Origin: Bondarzewia mesenterica
Taxonomy: Eukaryota; Basidiomycota; Agaricomycetes; Russulales; Bondarzewiaceae
Length of the DNA: 23,363 bases
Direction of reading: 5' to 3'
Assembly: GCA_004802705.1 (NCBI GenBank)
Contig: SGPL01000515.1
Span: 1-23,363 of the forward strand
In this document: positions 22,354-23,363 of the stretch, piece after piece
Position numbering within the stretch: the stretch's first letter is position 1
Layout: each line of letters opens with the position of its first letter
The notes under the pieces: model-generated
What the model was told of the DNA's origin: nothing
The model's input: the letters and a program-made list of their open reading frames with translations, nothing else
The model's database searches: none
Made by a program: the position numbers and the translations under genes

Positions 22354-22441
22354 GTGACAGATGTCACAAATTCCGCCCAGACACAACACGACCAAACAAA
22401 ATTTTTGAACGCGAACCTGCACGTTATTATGCAACACCCTG
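22354..22441 (-). repeat. Right terminal inverted repeat of the MITE
   Basis: Reverse complement of 22079-22166, ending in CACCCTG immediately before the flanking TA. Confidence 0.85.
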
Positions 22442-22662
22442 TAAAGTGACGGTCACACGATACACAAGTATGTCACATGCGCATGCGCAGATTTGCTCTG
22501 CTCACCACTCCGATATCGTCTCAGACTGAGGGGACTACGTCGATTTCTCCACTGTTACTAGCATATACTTCTTTAAAACAGCTTTGGACTTTCTATCTGT
22601 TCTTGCGTGTATATTTGGCTGTCCGCCCGTCATAATAGTACGGACGGAGGCCCCGCGTTGCA

Positions 22663-23363
22663 ATGGCATCTGTCGCAGAATGCCTTAGTTCTGCTAACGA
22701 TCTACTTGCCCAGCACCATGCTTTGATATCGCGAGTACGAAACTCGCAGAGACAACATCGACGCAACTTCGCTCGCTGGCAACGCCCCCAACCCAGATAC
22801 TAAAACTCCCCTTCATACCCTCGCCACCTCAGTCGCGCTCTCCCTCTCCGCCTTCTTCACCTGCCTTAGCTCCGAAACCACGTCCATCTCGGCCGGATTT
22901 ACCCCCTGCTAAACGAGCTCGAGTTGCGCATTATCAGAATTATGTTCCGGAGGAAGAGACAATTCGTAACGATTATTCTCAGCGGTATGTTGACGGTGGT
23001 GAATGGCCTCAAAACTGGGTGCTTGGAGCTGAACCGGAGCGACGTTTCGAAGAGTTAGTCATTCTTATTTTCGTTTGACCCGACTCGTGTCGTACTTTGT
23101 GATGCATGACATGGAGGCTATGTGGATGCACTAGTGGACATATTTTCTACTGCTACTCTTCGCTTGTGTACACATTACTACTATGCCTCGCACTGAGTTG
23201 CATTTGCCTGCCTTTCTGACATTCACTTCTCCGTCGCCTTAGATATCCCAAACAACAGCGCCTTCTCGCTTTGAAGAAAGCTTCAGTTACTGAATATGCC
23301 CTGCCCCCGACCTACTTGCCCTTGTCCGAACTTTCCAATATTCCTCCGGCTAAATTCGACGTC
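22663..23363 (+). CDS. METTL14/Kar4-type MT-A70 methyltransferase, 5' part only
   Basis: The MT-A70 family makes N6-methyladenosine in mRNA; METTL14 is the RNA-binding partner of the catalytic METTL3/Ime4 subunit, and Kar4 is the yeast relative. The family is recognised from the block NDYSQRYVDGGEWPQNW, then RRFEEYP across an intron (23054-23242), and YLPLSELSNIPPAKFDV, which leads into the methyltransferase motif just as the window ends. Exon 1 runs 22663-23053 and exon 2 begins at 23243. The N-terminus (MASVAECLSSANDLLAQHH) is a helical segment followed by a Pro/Ser-rich linker with a KRAR basic patch. The frame slips by one base at an A3 run (22740-22742). The remaining catalytic-fold half lies outside the window, so whether it keeps the active-site motif cannot be seen. 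Confidence 0.83.

Larger units (their letters stand above)
22079..22441. mobile_element. MITE-like element, 363 bp, long terminal inverted repeats, TA target duplication
   Basis: The ends are inverted copies starting CAGGGTGTTGCATAATAACG and matching over about 85-90 bp with a handful of mismatches. TA flanks each end (22077-22078 and 22442-22443). TA duplication and CAG..CTG termini fit the Tc1/mariner superfamily. There is no transposase, so it would be a non-autonomous copy. The interior between the repeats (about 190 bp) has no coding potential. Confidence 0.88.
21783..22662. other. Intergenic region between divergent genes, with a MITE
   Basis: It lies between the minus-strand G-patch gene and the plus-strand MT-A70-type gene, and should hold both promoters and the missing first exon of the G-patch gene. 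More than 40% of it is the inverted-repeat element at 22079-22441. No other gene was recognised. The short open stretch at 21890-22072 (minus) is a candidate location for the missing 5' exon but could not be joined in frame. Confidence 0.5.

Noticed and set aside
22039..22449. 136-codon plus-strand frame
   Set aside because: It runs through both inverted repeats of the MITE and has no protein features.
1..23363. CRISPR array, rRNA or tRNA genes, origin of replication, biosynthetic cluster
   Set aside because: No regularly spaced repeats, conserved RNA sequence or set of tailoring genes around the P450 was found when reading both strands.

Overview
The window reads as nuclear DNA of a filamentous basidiomycete, most likely an agaricomycete. 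Genes are split by many short GT..AG introns (mostly 50-100 nt), one P450 gene has 14 exons including micro-exons, and the proteins have fungal architectures (Zn2Cys6 regulator, two-bromodomain BET protein). No prokaryotic operon features are present. Species and chromosome cannot be told from the sequence.

Layout. Positions 1-2735 hold the 5' part of an LTR-retrotransposon-like element: a long intact gag-type ORF with a zinc knuckle that runs into the start of an aspartic protease and then stops, with no reverse transcriptase after it. 2711-4398 is poorly coding, with scattered exon-like fragments. 4399-6986 (+) is an intact cytochrome P450 gene whose 14 exons I could join in frame to 553 residues. 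6987-10369 is a gene-poor stretch with an imperfect tandem duplication and a GAC microsatellite. 10370-10546 contains 16 undetermined bases. 10819-15601 (+) is a Zn(II)2Cys6 / fungal-specific transcription factor gene, 17084-19903 (+) a BET-type double-bromodomain protein, and 20237-21782 (-) a G-patch plus C2H2 zinc-finger protein. 22079-22441 is a compact inverted-repeat element (MITE-like) with TA target duplications. 22663-23363 (+) is the 5' part of a METTL14/Kar4-type MT-A70 methyltransferase gene cut by the window edge.

Main caution. Every gene to the right of the undetermined bases has breaks in its reading frame, while the genes to the left are clean. Most breaks are explained by one missing base, often in a short homopolymer. 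Two nonsense codons and an 8-bp tandem duplication also occur. Because conserved, probably housekeeping genes are hit as well, I favour a lower-quality sequence segment over true decay of four neighbouring genes, but the sequence alone cannot decide.

The genes do not form an obvious pathway. The right half happens to hold several regulators of gene expression (a DNA-binding regulator, an acetyl-histone reader, a probable RNA-processing factor and an m6A-type writer partner). I found no clear previously undescribed system.
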